Below are positions 21,008-30,900 of a stretch of DNA of 64,000 bases, in pieces (positions within the stretch are counted from its first letter, which is position 1; each line of letters begins with the position of its first letter). The stretch comes from Neoaquamicrobium sediminum (GTDB lineage Bacteria > Pseudomonadota > Alphaproteobacteria > Rhizobiales > Rhizobiaceae): NCBI RefSeq assembly GCF_013240295.1, contig NZ_JABETK010000002.1:1488001-1552000 (forward strand), written 5' to 3'. A program made the translations under genes and the position numbers. Under the pieces are notes generated by a model, which saw only the letters and a list, made by a program, of their open reading frames with translations, had not been told where the DNA came from and made no database searches.

Positions 21008-22552
21008 TCACCCCTCCACCCCCGGCAAATCCACGGCTCCCGCCGCCTCGATCACCGCACCCGTGCGCACCAGTGTGTTTGCGGCTTCCATGTCCGGATG
21101 GAAATGGCGGTCGTCGTCAAGATGCGGCACGCTGGCCCGCAACAGCGCCCTCACCGCCTCCAGCGATGCGCTCGATGCAAGCGGCGCATGGAAGTCGCAG
21201 CCCTGCGCGGCCGCCAGCAGTTCGATGCCGACGACGGCCGTGGCGTTCTCCACCATGCCGATCAGGCGCCGTGCACCATGCGCGGCCATGGAAACGTGGT
21301 CTTCCTGATTGGCCGAAGTCGGGATGGAATCGACGCTTGCCGGATAGGCCTTCTGCTTGTTCTCCGACACGAGCGCCGCCGCCGTGACCTGCGGGATCAT
21401 GAAGCCGGAATTGAGCCCCGGCTTTGGTGTCAGGAACGCGGGCATGCCTGAAAGCGCCGGATCGACCAGCATCGCGATGCGGCGCTCGGCGAGCGAGCCG
21501 ATCTCGCAGACCGCCAGCGCGATCATGTCGGCGGCAAATGCCACGGGCTCAGCGTGGAAGTTGCCGCCCGACAATGCCGTGTCGTCCCCAAATTCATCAC
21601 CTGGGAAGATCAGCGGATTGTCGGTCACACCGTTGGCCTCCGTCGCAAGCGTATCTGCCGCCTTGCGCAACACGTCGAGCGCCGCACCCATCACCTGCGG
21701 CTGGCAGCGCAGGCAATACGGGTCCTGCACGCGCTCGTCGCCGATGCGGTGCGATTCGCGGATCGCGCTTCCTTCCATCAACCGGCGCAGCGTTTCCGCC
21801 GTCTCGATCTGGCCGCGATGCTTGCGAAGCTGGTGAATACGCGGATCGAACGGTGCATCCGAGCCCTTCGCCGCGTCGGTGGACAAAGCACCTGTCACCA
21901 GCGCGGATCGGAAGAGCAGTTCCGCCTCGAACAGGCCAGCGAGCGCATAGGCAGTGGAGAACTGGGTGCCGTTCAGCAGCGCCAGCCCTTCCTTGGCGCC
22001 GAGCGTCACGGGCGCGAGACCGGCCGCGGCAAGACCTTCGGCAGCCGGCATGCGGCGATCGTCCAAGAACACGTTGCCGACGCCGATCATCACCGCCGTC
22101 ATGTGAGCCAGTGGCGCCAGATCGCCCGACGCCCCCACCGAGCCTTGCGCCGGCACCAGCGGCACGACACCTCGCTCCAGCATCGCTTCGAGCAGATCGA
22201 CCGTTTCCTGCCGCACGCCCGACGCTCCCTGCGCAAGGCTCGCGAGTTTCAGCGCCATCATCAGCCGCGCCACGGACTGCGGCATTGGCTCGCCGGTGCC
22301 GGCGGCATGCGACAACACGATGTTACGCTGCAGAGTTTCCAGATCGGCAGCCGGAATGCGCACGCTTGCAAGCTTCCCGAACCCGGTATTGATGCCGTAG
22401 ACAGGCTCGCCCCTGGCGACGATGCGCGCCACAGCCTCAGCGCTGGCCGCAATTTTCGGGCGGCACGATGGATCGAGCTTCGGCACCGCGCCGCGATAGA
22501 TGGCGCGCCAGTCGGTGAGCGTGGCAGCACCCGGCTTGAGCTGTCTGGTCAT
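21008..22552 (-). CDS. hutH: Histidine ammonia-lyase
   Basis: First step of histidine degradation: L-histidine to trans-urocanate and ammonia. The autocatalytic MIO cofactor triad Ala-Ser-Gly is seen in [15 protein letters not shown] near residue 145. [11 protein letters not shown] near residue 55 and the C-terminal [15 protein letters not shown] are also diagnostic. The start at 22552 overlaps the hutI stop by 4 bp (ATGA), so the two are coupled. The product is 514 residues, the family norm. A longer in-frame extension upstream lies inside hutI and was not used. Confidence 0.97.
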   Translation of the reverse strand: MTRQLKPGAATLTDWRAIYRGAVPKLDPSCRPKIAASAEAVARIVARGEPVYGINTGFGKLASVRIPAADLETLQRNIVLSHAAGTGEPMPQSVARLMMALKLASLAQGASGVRQETVDLLEAMLERGVVPLVPAQGSVGASGDLAPLAHMTAVMIGVGNVFLDDRRMPAAEGLAAAGLAPVTLGAKEGLALLNGTQFSTAYALAGLFEAELLFRSALVTGALSTDAAKGSDAPFDPRIHQLRKHRGQIETAETLRRLMEGSAIRESHRIGDERVQDPYCLRCQPQVMGAALDVLRKAADTLATEANGVTDNPLIFPGDEFGDDTALSGGNFHAEPVAFAADMIALAVCEIGSLAERRIAMLVDPALSGMPAFLTPKPGLNSGFMIPQVTAAALVSENKQKAYPASVDSIPTSANQEDHVSMAAHGARRLIGMVENATAVVGIELLAAAQGCDFHAPLASSASLEAVRALLRASVPHLDDDRHFHPDMEAANTLVRTGAVIEAAGAVDLPGVEG

Positions 22553-23754
22553 TTGCCCCTCCACACCCGCTGGTGCAGCGGGTTGAAACCGATGCGGTAG
22601 ACGAGCTCCGCCGGGCTCTCGACATCCCAGATCGCCAGATCCGCCCATTTGCCCGCCTCAAGCGTGCCGGTCTCACTCAGGAGGCCGAGCGCGCGCGCCG
22701 CCTCACGCGTGAGGCCTGCGATGCACTCGTCGACCGTGAGCCGAAACAGCGTCGCCGCCATGTTCATCGTCAGCAGCACTGACGTCAGTGGCGAGGTGCC
22801 GGGGTTGCAGTCGGTCGCCACCGCCATGCGGACGCCGTGGCGACGGAAAAGCTCGACCGGCGGTCGCCGCTCCTCGCGGATAAAGTAGAACGCGCCCGGC
22901 AGAAGCACGGCAACAGTGCCGGCCTCGGCCATCGCCTCCGCACCTTCTTCATCCGTATATTCCACATGGTCGGCCGAAAGCGCACCGTATCGGGCGGCAA
23001 GTGCGGCGCCATGCAGATTGGAAAGCTGGTCGGCGTGCAGTTTGACTGGCAGTCCGAGCGCGGCGGCTGCATCGAAGACGCGCGCAATCTGCTCAGGCGC
23101 AAACGCGATACCCTCGCAGAACCCGTCGACCGCGTCGGCAAGCCCGGCCTGCGCCACTGCCGGCAGCATCTCGCCGACAACCTTGTCGATATAGCTATCC
23201 TTGTCGCCCTCCATTTCAGGCGGCAGCGCATGGGCACCAAGGAAAGTCGTGCGCACCGAGACGGGACGCTCCTGCGCCAGCCGGCGCGCTGCCCGAAGCG
23301 ACTTCAGCTCGTTTTGGGTGTCGAGCCCATAGCCGGACTTGATTTCGATGGTGGTGACACCCTCCGCCAGCAGCGCGTCGAGCCGCGGCAGAGACTGGCG
23401 TACAAGCTCGTCTTCGTCGGCCGCGCGCAGCGCCCTCACCGACGAAACGATGCCGCCGCCCGCCCGCGCCACCTCTTCGTAGGAAGCGCCGGCAAGGCGC
23501 ATCTCGAATTCATTGGCGCGGCTCCCGGCATGAACGAGATGGGTGTGGCAGTCGATAAGCCCCGGCGTCATCAGTCTGCCACCGCAATCGACCGTCTCGG
23601 CGGACCCGAGTCCGGCAGGCAGCTCGGGCTCCGGACCCGCAAAGACGATGCAGCCATCGCGCGCGACAACCGCCCCGCGCACGATGACACCCCCGCCACC
23701 ATCGGCCTTGGCCATCGTTGCGAGCTTGGCGTTGCGCCAGACCTTCACCGACAT
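22549..23754 (-). CDS. hutI: Imidazolonepropionase
   Basis: Third hut step: hydrolyses 4-imidazolone-5-propanoate to N-formimino-L-glutamate. Amidohydrolase-fold enzyme of 401 residues. Metal ligands are seen in [10 protein letters not shown] near residue 72, and [13 protein letters not shown] near 140 is the substrate-binding signature. THADQLS-like (LHADQLSN) near 240 and [10 protein letters not shown] near 315 complete the site. The ATG at 23754 follows GGAGGAACG and is clearly the start. First gene of the minus-strand hut group, reading away from the operator at 23807-23820. Confidence 0.96.
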   Translation of the reverse strand: MSVKVWRNAKLATMAKADGGGGVIVRGAVVARDGCIVFAGPEPELPAGLGSAETVDCGGRLMTPGLIDCHTHLVHAGSRANEFEMRLAGASYEEVARAGGGIVSSVRALRAADEDELVRQSLPRLDALLAEGVTTIEIKSGYGLDTQNELKSLRAARRLAQERPVSVRTTFLGAHALPPEMEGDKDSYIDKVVGEMLPAVAQAGLADAVDGFCEGIAFAPEQIARVFDAAAALGLPVKLHADQLSNLHGAALAARYGALSADHVEYTDEEGAEAMAEAGTVAVLLPGAFYFIREERRPPVELFRRHGVRMAVATDCNPGTSPLTSVLLTMNMAATLFRLTVDECIAGLTREAARALGLLSETGTLEAGKWADLAIWDVESPAELVYRIGFNPLHQRVWRGK

Positions 23755-23806
23755 CGTTCCTCCTTCGACAGGCAGAGGGGCATTTCCGCCTTTCATTCCT
23801 CACCAA

Positions 23807-23820
23807 TATGTATATACATA
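23807..23820. promoter_or_regulatory. HutC-type operator palindrome between hutI and hutF
   Basis: TATGTATATACATA is a perfect 14-bp palindrome in the 97-bp divergent gap, 31 bp before hutF and 52 bp before hutI. HutC proteins of the GntR/HutC subfamily bind TGTATATACA-like sites. hutC is encoded 1.4 kb away in the same locus, so a single repressor site probably controls both arms and is relieved by urocanate. Confidence 0.85.
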
Positions 23821-23851
23821 ATGAAAAGCGACGCAAGCGGAGTCTTGGGCC

Positions 23852-25207
23852 ATGACGGTGATCTTTGCGGAACAGGCGCTCACGCCCGGGGGCTGGCTCG
23901 AAAACGTCAGCATGACGGTCGCCAACGGCCGCATAGGCCGGATCGAACCGGACTCTTCACCTGCCGACGCCGACGAGCGCTGCACGGTTCTGCTGCCGAC
24001 GGTCGCCAATCTCCACAGCCACGCCTTCCAGCGCGCGATGGCGGGCATGGCCGAACATCGCGGCCCCACCGCCGATACCTTCTGGACCTGGCGCGAGGTG
24101 ATGTATCGCCATGCGCTGACGATGACGCCCGAGCACGTCGAGGCGACCGCGCTGATGCTTTATGTCGAGATGCTGGAGGCAGGCTTCGGCCGCGTCGGCG
24201 AGTTCCACTATCTCCATCATGCGCCGGACGGCCGGCGCTATGACGACGAGGCCGAGATGGCGGGCCGCATCGCCGCGGCCGCGCAGGCAAGCGGCATCGG
24301 CCTGACGCTGCTGCCCGTCTTCTACGCGCATTCGACCTTCGGCGGCGCCGAGCCGACGCCGGGCCAGCGCCGTTTCATCAACGATGTCGAAGCTTTCGCG
24401 CGCCTGCTTGAATCATCCCGCAAGGTCGTTGAATCACTACCTGAGGCAGTCGTCGGCGTCGCGCCACATTCGCTGCGCGCTGTCACGCCCGACGAGCTTG
24501 CGGCGGTGGTGCCGCTCGCAGCCGGCGGCCCCGTGCACATCCACGTCGCCGAGCAGGTCAAGGAGGTCGAGGACTGTCTTGCCTGGTCCGGCGCCCGCCC
24601 CGTCGAGTGGCTTCTGGCCAACGCACCCGTTGACGGCAACTGGTGCTTGATCCATGCCACCCACATGAACGACAGCGAAACAATCGCGGCCGCGCGCACC
24701 GGGGCCGTGGCAGGCCTCTGCCCGGTCACCGAAGCAAATCTCGGCGACGGCATCTTTTCCGGCTCCCTCTTTGCCGCGCATGACGGCCATTGGGGCGTCG
24801 GCTCCGACTCCAACGTCCTCATCGGCCTCGCCGACGAGTTGCGTCAGTTCGAATATGCCCAGCGGCTCGGCAATCGCGCCCGAAATGTCATGGCAGGCGG
24901 CCCCGGTTCGACCGGCCGCGCGCTTTTCGATGCCGCGCATCGCGGCGGCGCCCGGGCGCTCGGCGCAGCGGACGCTGGCATCGCCGTCGGCGCACCGGCC
25001 GATTTCATGGCGCTCGACACCACGCACCCCACCTGCGAGGGCAAGGCCGGCGACGCGCTGCTCGACGCCTTCATCTTTGCCGGCGCGGGCCGGCCGGACC
25101 GCGTCTGGATCGGCGGCCGCAAGCTGGTCGAAAACGGACGTCACCGTCTGCGCGACGAAGCCGAACGTGGCTTCCGCAAGGCCCTGCGCGAGTTGTCGGA
25201 GGCATGA
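23852..25207 (+). CDS. hutF: Formimidoylglutamate deiminase
   Basis: Fourth step of the five-step hut route: N-formimino-L-glutamate to N-formyl-L-glutamate plus ammonia. Amidohydrolase of 451 residues. Metal-binding LHSHAFQRAMAG is near residue 55, VAPHSLRAVTP near 205, HIHVAEQVKEV near 225 and GVGSDSNVL near 315. Its presence together with HutG shows that this organism uses the HutF/HutG branch rather than formiminoglutamase. The stop overlaps the hutC start by 4 bp. Confidence 0.96.
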   Translation: MTVIFAEQALTPGGWLENVSMTVANGRIGRIEPDSSPADADERCTVLLPTVANLHSHAFQRAMAGMAEHRGPTADTFWTWREVMYRHALTMTPEHVEATALMLYVEMLEAGFGRVGEFHYLHHAPDGRRYDDEAEMAGRIAAAAQASGIGLTLLPVFYAHSTFGGAEPTPGQRRFINDVEAFARLLESSRKVVESLPEAVVGVAPHSLRAVTPDELAAVVPLAAGGPVHIHVAEQVKEVEDCLAWSGARPVEWLLANAPVDGNWCLIHATHMNDSETIAAARTGAVAGLCPVTEANLGDGIFSGSLFAAHDGHWGVGSDSNVLIGLADELRQFEYAQRLGNRARNVMAGGPGSTGRALFDAAHRGGARALGAADAGIAVGAPADFMALDTTHPTCEGKAGDALLDAFIFAGAGRPDRVWIGGRKLVENGRHRLRDEAERGFRKALRELSEA

Positions 25208-25917
25208 CCGTCCCCTCCTCCCTCCACCAGCGCATCCTTGCCGACATCGGCCAAAAGATCGTCTCCGGCGAATGGCCGCCCGGCCATCGCATACCCTTCG
25301 AGCACGAGCTGACCGAGCAGTATGGCTGCTCGCGCATGACCGTGAACAAGGCGCTGACCCAGCTTGCCAAGGCGGGGCTGATCGAGCGGCGCAAGCGCTC
25401 CGGCAGCTTCGTCGCCCGTCCGCGCTCGCAGGCAGCGGTGCTGGAAATCCACGATATACGCACGGAGGTCGAAGCGCTCGGCCTGCCCTATCGCTATTCG
25501 CTTTCGTCGCTCACGCAGCGTCTCGCCGAAACGCCGGAAGACGCTACAGCGGGCTTTTCCGATGCGGTCCCGCTTCTCGACATCGCCTGCCGGCATTTCG
25601 CAGGCGACGCACCCTTCTGCCTGGAAGAACGCCTGATCAGCCTCGAAGCTGTACCGGAGGCTGCGGTCCAGAGCTTTGCGGACACTGCGCCCGGCGCGTG
25701 GCTCATCAGCCACGTCCCATGGAGCACGGCGGAACACACCATCCGCGCGGTCGCGGCCGACCGCGCCACGGCGCGCATGCTGGATGTTCCGCCAAACACG
25801 GCCTGCCTCGTGGTCGAGCGCCGCACCTGGTCGGGCGGCCTGCCCGTCACGCGCGTGCGGCTCACATATCCGGGCACAAGCCACGCCGTCGTGGCCCGCT
25901 TCACGCCGGAAGGCTGA
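25204..25917 (+). CDS. hutC: Histidine utilization repressor (GntR/HutC family)
   Basis: DNA-binding repressor of the hut genes, normally induced by urocanate. The N-terminal winged helix-turn-helix (residues ~5-75) shows PPGHRIPFEHELTEQYGCSR followed by MTVNKALTQLAKAGLIERRK and GSFVARP, the GntR signature. The C-terminal UTRA effector domain (~95-235) includes ERLISLEAVPEA and NTACLVVERRTW. Translationally coupled to hutF. The perfect palindrome at 23807-23820 is its probable operator. Confidence 0.95.
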   Translation: MTVPSSLHQRILADIGQKIVSGEWPPGHRIPFEHELTEQYGCSRMTVNKALTQLAKAGLIERRKRSGSFVARPRSQAAVLEIHDIRTEVEALGLPYRYSLSSLTQRLAETPEDATAGFSDAVPLLDIACRHFAGDAPFCLEERLISLEAVPEAAVQSFADTAPGAWLISHVPWSTAEHTIRAVAADRATARMLDVPPNTACLVVERRTWSGGLPVTRVRLTYPGTSHAVVARFTPEG

Positions 25918-25975
25918 ACCGTTGCTTTTGCCGCGCCCGGCAGCCATGCTGCCCAGGCAACGCATCGGAGGAACC

Positions 25976-27395
25976 ATGACATCGTCGCTCATCGGCCAGT
26001 CGGCCTGCACCATCGTCGACCGGCTGAAAAGCGAAGACGTTTCCCCACTCGATCTTCTCGACGCGCTGGAGGAACGCATCGCCGCGGTCGACCCGGCCGT
26101 CAACGCCCTGCCGACGCTGTGCTTCGATCGCGCCCGCAACCGCGCCACCGAACTGATGAAGCAGCCCGTCGAGAAGCGCGGGCGGCTCGCCGGCCTGCCG
26201 GTGCCGATCAAGGACCTGACCGAAGTGGAGGGTGTGCGCACCACGTGGGGCTCGCCGATCTACGCCGACTTTGTGCCCGAGCGCTCCGACATCCTGGTTG
26301 AGACCGTCGAGGCCGAAGGCGGGCTCATCTACGCGAAATCGGCCACACCCGAGTTCGGCGCCGGCGCCAACACCTTCAATGAGGTGTTCGGCATGACGCG
26401 AAACCCCTGGAACACCAGCCGCTCGGCGGCGGGTTCCAGCGGCGGCGCGGCGGTCTCGGGCTGGCTACCGGCATGGCATGGGTGGCGCATGGCTCCGATC
26501 TCGGCGGCTCGCTGCGCAATCCGGCGAGCTTCTGTGGCATCGTCGGCCTGCGCCCGAGCCCCGGCCGCGTCGCTGCCACGCCCGGCACCATCGCCGACAA
26601 CATCCTCTCGGTCGAAGGCCCGATGGCACGCACGGTCGAGGATGTTGCCCTGATGCTCGACGCGATGACCGGCGAAAACCCGCTCGACCCCGTTTCGCTG
26701 CCGCGGGACGGTACGTCCTATCTGCAAGCCGCGCGCTCCGGAATGCCGATACGAAAGGTCGCCTTCAGCGCCGACCTCGGCGTGACACCGGTCGATCCAG
26801 AGGTCGCAGAGATTTGCCGCCGCGCGGCCTATCGCTTCCGTGAGCTCGGTGTCGAGGTAGTGGATGCACACCCTGATCTTTCCAACGCCCACAGCGCTTT
26901 CCAGACGTTGCGGGCCAGAGGCTTCGCGGCAGCCCATGCCCGCAAGCTCCAGGAGCACCCGGCAAGCTCAAGCCGGAGACGGTCTGGAACGTTGAAAAAG
27001 GTCTGCAACTGACGATGGCCGAAATCATCGAGGCCGAGACGCAGCGTACGGAGATGATCGCCAATGCGGTCGCGTTCCTGACCGACTACGATCTGCTGAT
27101 GACACCGGCGACGATCGTCGCGCCCTATCCTGTCGAACAGCGCTACGTCACCGAATGTGCGGGCGTAACCTTCGACACCTACATCGACTGGCTGGCCATT
27201 GCCTTTGCCGTGTCGCTTACGACAGCACCCGCACTGTCGCTGCCCTGCGGCTTTACCGCAGAGGGGTTACCCGTCGGCCTGCAGATCGTGGCGATCCCGC
27301 GCGGCGAGGCGAAGCTGCTTTCAGGCGCGCGCCAGCTCGAAAAGCTGCTCGACCTCGACACCGTTTCGCCGATCGATCCGCGCCCGGGAAGCTGA
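25976..27395 (+). pseudogene. Amidase (amidase signature family), two frameshifts, in the hutFC transcript
   Basis: Ser-cisSer-Lys amidohydrolase of the GatA/AtzF superfamily. The start at 25976 follows GGAGGAACC. Catalytic Lys in LPVPIKDLTEVEGV, the Ser pair in SRSAAGSSGGAAV, then GSDLGGSLRNPASFCGIVGLRP. The frame slips near 26452-26456 (resuming GLATGMAWVAHGSD) and again near 26958-26962 (resuming GKLKPETVWNVEKGLQLTMAE). Each break is mended by one base, giving about 474 residues, normal for the family. It lies 58 bp after hutC on the same strand, so it is probably in the HutC regulon. Its substrate is unknown. The gene ends 3 bp from the convergent soxG. Confidence 0.82.
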
Positions 27396-27398
27396 CGG

Positions 27399-27923
27399 TC
27401 AGCTTCTGCCTTCCAGCCAAGCCCAGAGATAGGCCGCGAGAGGTGCCTCGACATGCAGGCGCGCCGTCTCAGGCCCAATCCGATAGAGTAAGACGGTAAC
27501 GCCGGCGAAAAGCACGGCCGCCGAGCGGCTGCCTGCATTGATGTCGACGGAGGTGCCCTCGGCCACGATCTCGCGCAGCGCGACGCCGGATATTTCGAGG
27601 ATCGCATAGGCGTCGTCGCAGGGCGTGGCGACATAACCGTTCCGCCAACCGGGCGCGGCAGCAAGCGGACCGGGCGAGACCAGAAGCGTGCGGTCGCGCC
27701 CGATCCGCACGGCAAAAGGCTCCGCCGCAGCCACCGACCAAAGGCTGATTTCCGGCGCGGCAGGCATGAGTTCGGCAAGGGCGGCATCCAGATCGCCGGA
27801 AACAAGTGCCTGGCCGAGCCCCAGGACGCGCCTCACCGAATAGGCGTCCCCATCGATCCGCGCGGTTGTCCAGTCCGGCGCCGGGCTCCAGAACAGCCCG
27901 CGGTCTCGCATCGTCTTACGCAT
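27399..27923 (-). CDS. soxG: Sarcosine oxidase, gamma subunit
   Basis: Smallest structural subunit apart from SoxD of the heterotetrameric sarcosine oxidase, here 174 residues. The C-terminal half is distantly related to the aminomethyltransferase-like domain (ILEISGVALREIVAEGTSVD, then VLLYRIGPETARLHVEAPLAAYLWAWL). Identification rests mainly on position and length: it overlaps the end of soxA by 8 bp and completes the B-D-A-G order. It scaffolds the complex and has no cofactor of its own. Last gene of the operon. Confidence 0.9.
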   Translation of the reverse strand: MRKTMRDRGLFWSPAPDWTTARIDGDAYSVRRVLGLGQALVSGDLDAALAELMPAAPEISLWSVAAAEPFAVRIGRDRTLLVSPGPLAAAPGWRNGYVATPCDDAYAILEISGVALREIVAEGTSVDINAGSRSAAVLFAGVTVLLYRIGPETARLHVEAPLAAYLWAWLEGRS

Positions 27924-30627
27924 CGATCCGGCTCCCCTCGCGATCGAAGAAGCAGGGCTGCGCGATGACCGCGCGTCTTGCTTTGCCCAGATGGAACAGG
28001 CTCACCTCTTCGCCCATGCGCGACATGCCCTGCTCGACCAGCCCCAGCGCAATCGGGCCGCCGACGGCCGGGCTCTCGTAGCTCGAGGTGACGTAGCCTG
28101 CCGAGCGCCGCTTGCCGCCGGTTTCGTCCAGCACATGCGCGCCGGTCGGCAATGCGGGCCCGCCATCCGCCACCACGAGCCCGACAAACTGCTGCCGGTT
28201 GTCGCGCAAGGCGTTCTCGGTGAACAGCGAGCGCTTGCCGACATATTCGCCCTGCCGCTTGTCGCGCGGGCCGGTGATGCCCAGATCGTGCGGCATCGAC
28301 GTGCCGTCCGTATCCTTTCCGGCAATGATGAAGCCCTTTTCGGCGCGCAGCAGCAGCAGTGCCTCGGAGCCCATGAGCACGGCGTCGAGCGCCCTGCCCG
28401 CTTCGTTCATCGCAGCCCAAAGTGCTGGCGCCTTCGATGCCGGCACCGAGATTTCGTAGGAGCGGTCGCCGGTAAAACTGACCCGCGCCACGCGCGCCGC
28501 GCCCCCTTCGAACGAGCCTTGCGCAGCGGCCATATGCGGCAGCGCCGCGTCATCCAGGTCCACACCGAGCGACAGCGCCGCAACCAGCGCCTTTGCGCGC
28601 GGACCCGTCGCGGTCAGCGTCGCCCAGTGCGCAGTGAGATTGTGCACGAACACCGCCGCCGGATCGAACCGATCCTGCCGCCACTCTTCCAGCCGCGCGA
28701 CGACGCCGGCCACATGGCCCGACGAGCAGGAGACGACGTAATGGTCGTCCGCGAGCTTCACCGTCACGCCATCGTCGTAGATGACGCCGCCCTCGGTGAG
28801 CATGAAGCCGTAGCGGATTCGGCCGGGTTTCAGCGTCGAGATGGTGTTGTAGGAATTGTAGTCGACGATCGCGCCCGCCTGCGGCCCGAACACCTCGATC
28901 TTGCCGAGCGGCGAGCCGTCGAAGATCGCGACCGTCTCGCGCGCCTGGCGCGCCTCGCGCCGTATCTCGTCATCGGCCTCGCCACCACCATAGAAGGCAG
29001 GCCGCAGCCAGCCGCCATACTCGCGAAAAACCCCGCCCGCCGCGCGATGCTGCGTCTCCAGCGCCAGCCGCCGCACCGGATTGAACAGTTGCCCGCGCCG
29101 CCGGCCGGCCACCACCGTGAACGGCACCGGCACGAAGGGCGGGCGGTAGGTGGTCGTTCCCGTATGTTCGATCGTGCGGCCGGTAACCGCGGCCATCGCT
29201 GCAAGACCGTTCATATTGGAGGTCTTGCCCTGATCGGTCGCCATGCCGAGCGTCGTGTAGCGCTTGAGATGTTCGACCGAGCGGAAATTCTCACGAGCGG
29301 CGAGTTCGACGTCCTTCAGCGTCACGTCGTTCTGGAAGTCGATCCACTGGCGGCCCTTTGCGCCGGGGTTCGGCCATGCCGGTGCGATCGCATAGTCGCC
29401 AAAGTCGCCCGCCGCCGCGCCCGCAAGCGATATGCCGTCGACAGGAGCGCCCGGCACGAAGGCGGCGATGGCCTCGTCGTAGCGCAGCTTTCCCTTCGCC
29501 TGGCAGAACAGATGCACCGTCGGCGTGTAACCGCCTGAAGCCAGCACGCAATCGGCCTCGATCCGCTTTCCCGAGATCGTGACAGCCTCGACGCCTTTTC
29601 CGCCATGAACAGCGTCGACGCTGGCGCCCTCCCGCAGGTCGGCGACCGTCACCGCAGCGCCGGCTTCCCTCAGCGCATCGGCCAATCCCAGTGCACGCGA
29701 ATTGTTGACAGCAAGCACGATGCGCTCGCCCACCAGCACGCCGTAGCGGCGCAGGTAATAAAGCGCGGCTTCCGCCGACATGACGCCTGGCCGGTCATTG
29801 TCGGCAAAGACCAGCGGCCGCTCGATCGCGCCAGTCGCGAGCACAATCCGCTTCGGCCTGATGCGCCAATGCCGGTCGGGCGCTCCGTCCCGACGCTCCC
29901 AGCAGCAGACGAGATTGTGGTCATAGATCCCGTAGGCAGTTGTCCGCGACAAAATCCGCGCGCCGGCCTGCTCGACATCACCGGCAAGCACGGCAGCCCG
30001 CTCTGCCCCATCGGCCTCACGATGGAGCATTGTTCCGCCGGGCTCGAAACGATCGTCGACGACGATTACGCTGCCACCTGCACGCGCCGCATCGCGCGCT
30101 GCCAAGAGCCCCGACCGCCCCGACCCGACCACAAGCACGTCGCAGCGCGCGTTCATCGCGGGACTGTCGGCCGGCGGCTCGTGCGCGGGATCGAGCCGCC
30201 CCAGCCCCGCCATGGCGCGAATGCGCGGTTCGAAGCGATGCCAGTCCGGCCAGAGAAAGGTCTTGTAGTAGAACCCGGCAGGCAGGAATGGCGACAGCCG
30301 GTCGAGCAGGCCGAGCCGGTCGCCCTCGGCTGTCGGCCGCGCATTGACGGAGCGCAGATCCATGCCCGCTTCGAGGCGCTGCGTCGTCGCGCGGACGTTC
30401 GGCCACGTCTTGCCGTGGATGGTCACGTCGAGGATCGCGTTCGGCTCCTCGCTCCACGCACCATGGATGCCGCGCGGCCGGTGATACTTGAACGAGCGGC
30501 CGACAACGCGCACGCCATTGGCCAGCAATGCCGAGGCGAGCGTATCGCCCTCCCGCCCCTCATAGGCTCTGCCGTCGAAGGTGAAAGCCAGCGGCGCGCC
30601 GCTGTCTCGGATGCGGCGCGCGCTCAT
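27916..30627 (-). CDS. soxA: Sarcosine oxidase, alpha subunit
   Basis: Large subunit of heterotetrameric sarcosine oxidase, which demethylates sarcosine to glycine and 5,10-methylene-tetrahydrofolate (or formaldehyde) with H2O2. The N-terminal ~95 residues form a 2Fe-2S-like fold (FDGRAYEGREGDTLASALLA, then SFKYHRPRGIHG). A dinucleotide-binding domain follows with VVGSGRSGLLAARDAARAGG. The C-terminal ~370 residues are a GcvT-like folate-binding domain with DGSPLGKIEVFG and YEISVPASKAPALW. The start at 30627 overlaps the soxD stop (ATGA) and gives 903 residues. A much longer frame upstream runs through soxD and is rejected. Confidence 0.95.
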   Translation of the reverse strand: MSARRIRDSGAPLAFTFDGRAYEGREGDTLASALLANGVRVVGRSFKYHRPRGIHGAWSEEPNAILDVTIHGKTWPNVRATTQRLEAGMDLRSVNARPTAEGDRLGLLDRLSPFLPAGFYYKTFLWPDWHRFEPRIRAMAGLGRLDPAHEPPADSPAMNARCDVLVVGSGRSGLLAARDAARAGGSVIVVDDRFEPGGTMLHREADGAERAAVLAGDVEQAGARILSRTTAYGIYDHNLVCCWERRDGAPDRHWRIRPKRIVLATGAIERPLVFADNDRPGVMSAEAALYYLRRYGVLVGERIVLAVNNSRALGLADALREAGAAVTVADLREGASVDAVHGGKGVEAVTISGKRIEADCVLASGGYTPTVHLFCQAKGKLRYDEAIAAFVPGAPVDGISLAGAAAGDFGDYAIAPAWPNPGAKGRQWIDFQNDVTLKDVELAARENFRSVEHLKRYTTLGMATDQGKTSNMNGLAAMAAVTGRTIEHTGTTTYRPPFVPVPFTVVAGRRRGQLFNPVRRLALETQHRAAGGVFREYGGWLRPAFYGGGEADDEIRREARQARETVAIFDGSPLGKIEVFGPQAGAIVDYNSYNTISTLKPGRIRYGFMLTEGGVIYDDGVTVKLADDHYVVSCSSGHVAGVVARLEEWRQDRFDPAAVFVHNLTAHWATLTATGPRAKALVAALSLGVDLDDAALPHMAAAQGSFEGGAARVARVSFTGDRSYEISVPASKAPALWAAMNEAGRALDAVLMGSEALLLLRAEKGFIIAGKDTDGTSMPHDLGITGPRDKRQGEYVGKRSLFTENALRDNRQQFVGLVVADGGPALPTGAHVLDETGGKRRSAGYVTSSYESPAVGGPIALGLVEQGMSRMGEEVSLFHLGKARRAVIAQPCFFDREGSRIDA

Positions 30628-30890
30628 GCCTCCGGCCTCCGCAGCGAGTGCGACCCCGACACCGCATGGCTCACGGTGTCGCGTTCCATCAGGAAGAACT
30701 CGCCGCAGGTCGCGTGTAACCAAACCTCCCGTGTCGCGCCCTTCGGGTTGTGGTCGAAATGAAGGTAGCGCGCCCAGGCATCTGCCGAGACCTCGGCCGC
30801 CGGCTCGGGTCGCGTCTTGCCGGCCTCGGCGCAGAATGTGAACTCGGTCTCGTCGCGCTCGCCGCAGAAGGGGCATGAAAAGAGTTGCAT
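30624..30890 (-). CDS. soxD: Sarcosine oxidase, delta subunit
   Basis: Small zinc-binding subunit of 88 residues that stabilises the heterotetramer. Ligands are visible: Cys in CPFCGERDETEF at the N-terminus, then WLHATCGEFF with His and Cys near residues 58-62, plus HFDHNPKGATREVW, the family signature. I start it at MQLFSCPFCG (30890). The frame continues upstream but those residues do not fit the family. It lies 10 bp after soxB and overlaps soxA by 4 bp. Confidence 0.95.
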   Translation of the reverse strand: MQLFSCPFCGERDETEFTFCAEAGKTRPEPAAEVSADAWARYLHFDHNPKGATREVWLHATCGEFFLMERDTVSHAVSGSHSLRRPEA

Positions 30891-30900
30891 GATCCGCCCC

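Noticed and set aside
30628..30876. N-terminal extension of SoxA into soxD
   Set aside because: It overlaps the coding frame of SoxD, which has clear zinc ligands, and the ATG at 30627 overlaps the soxD stop in the usual coupled way.
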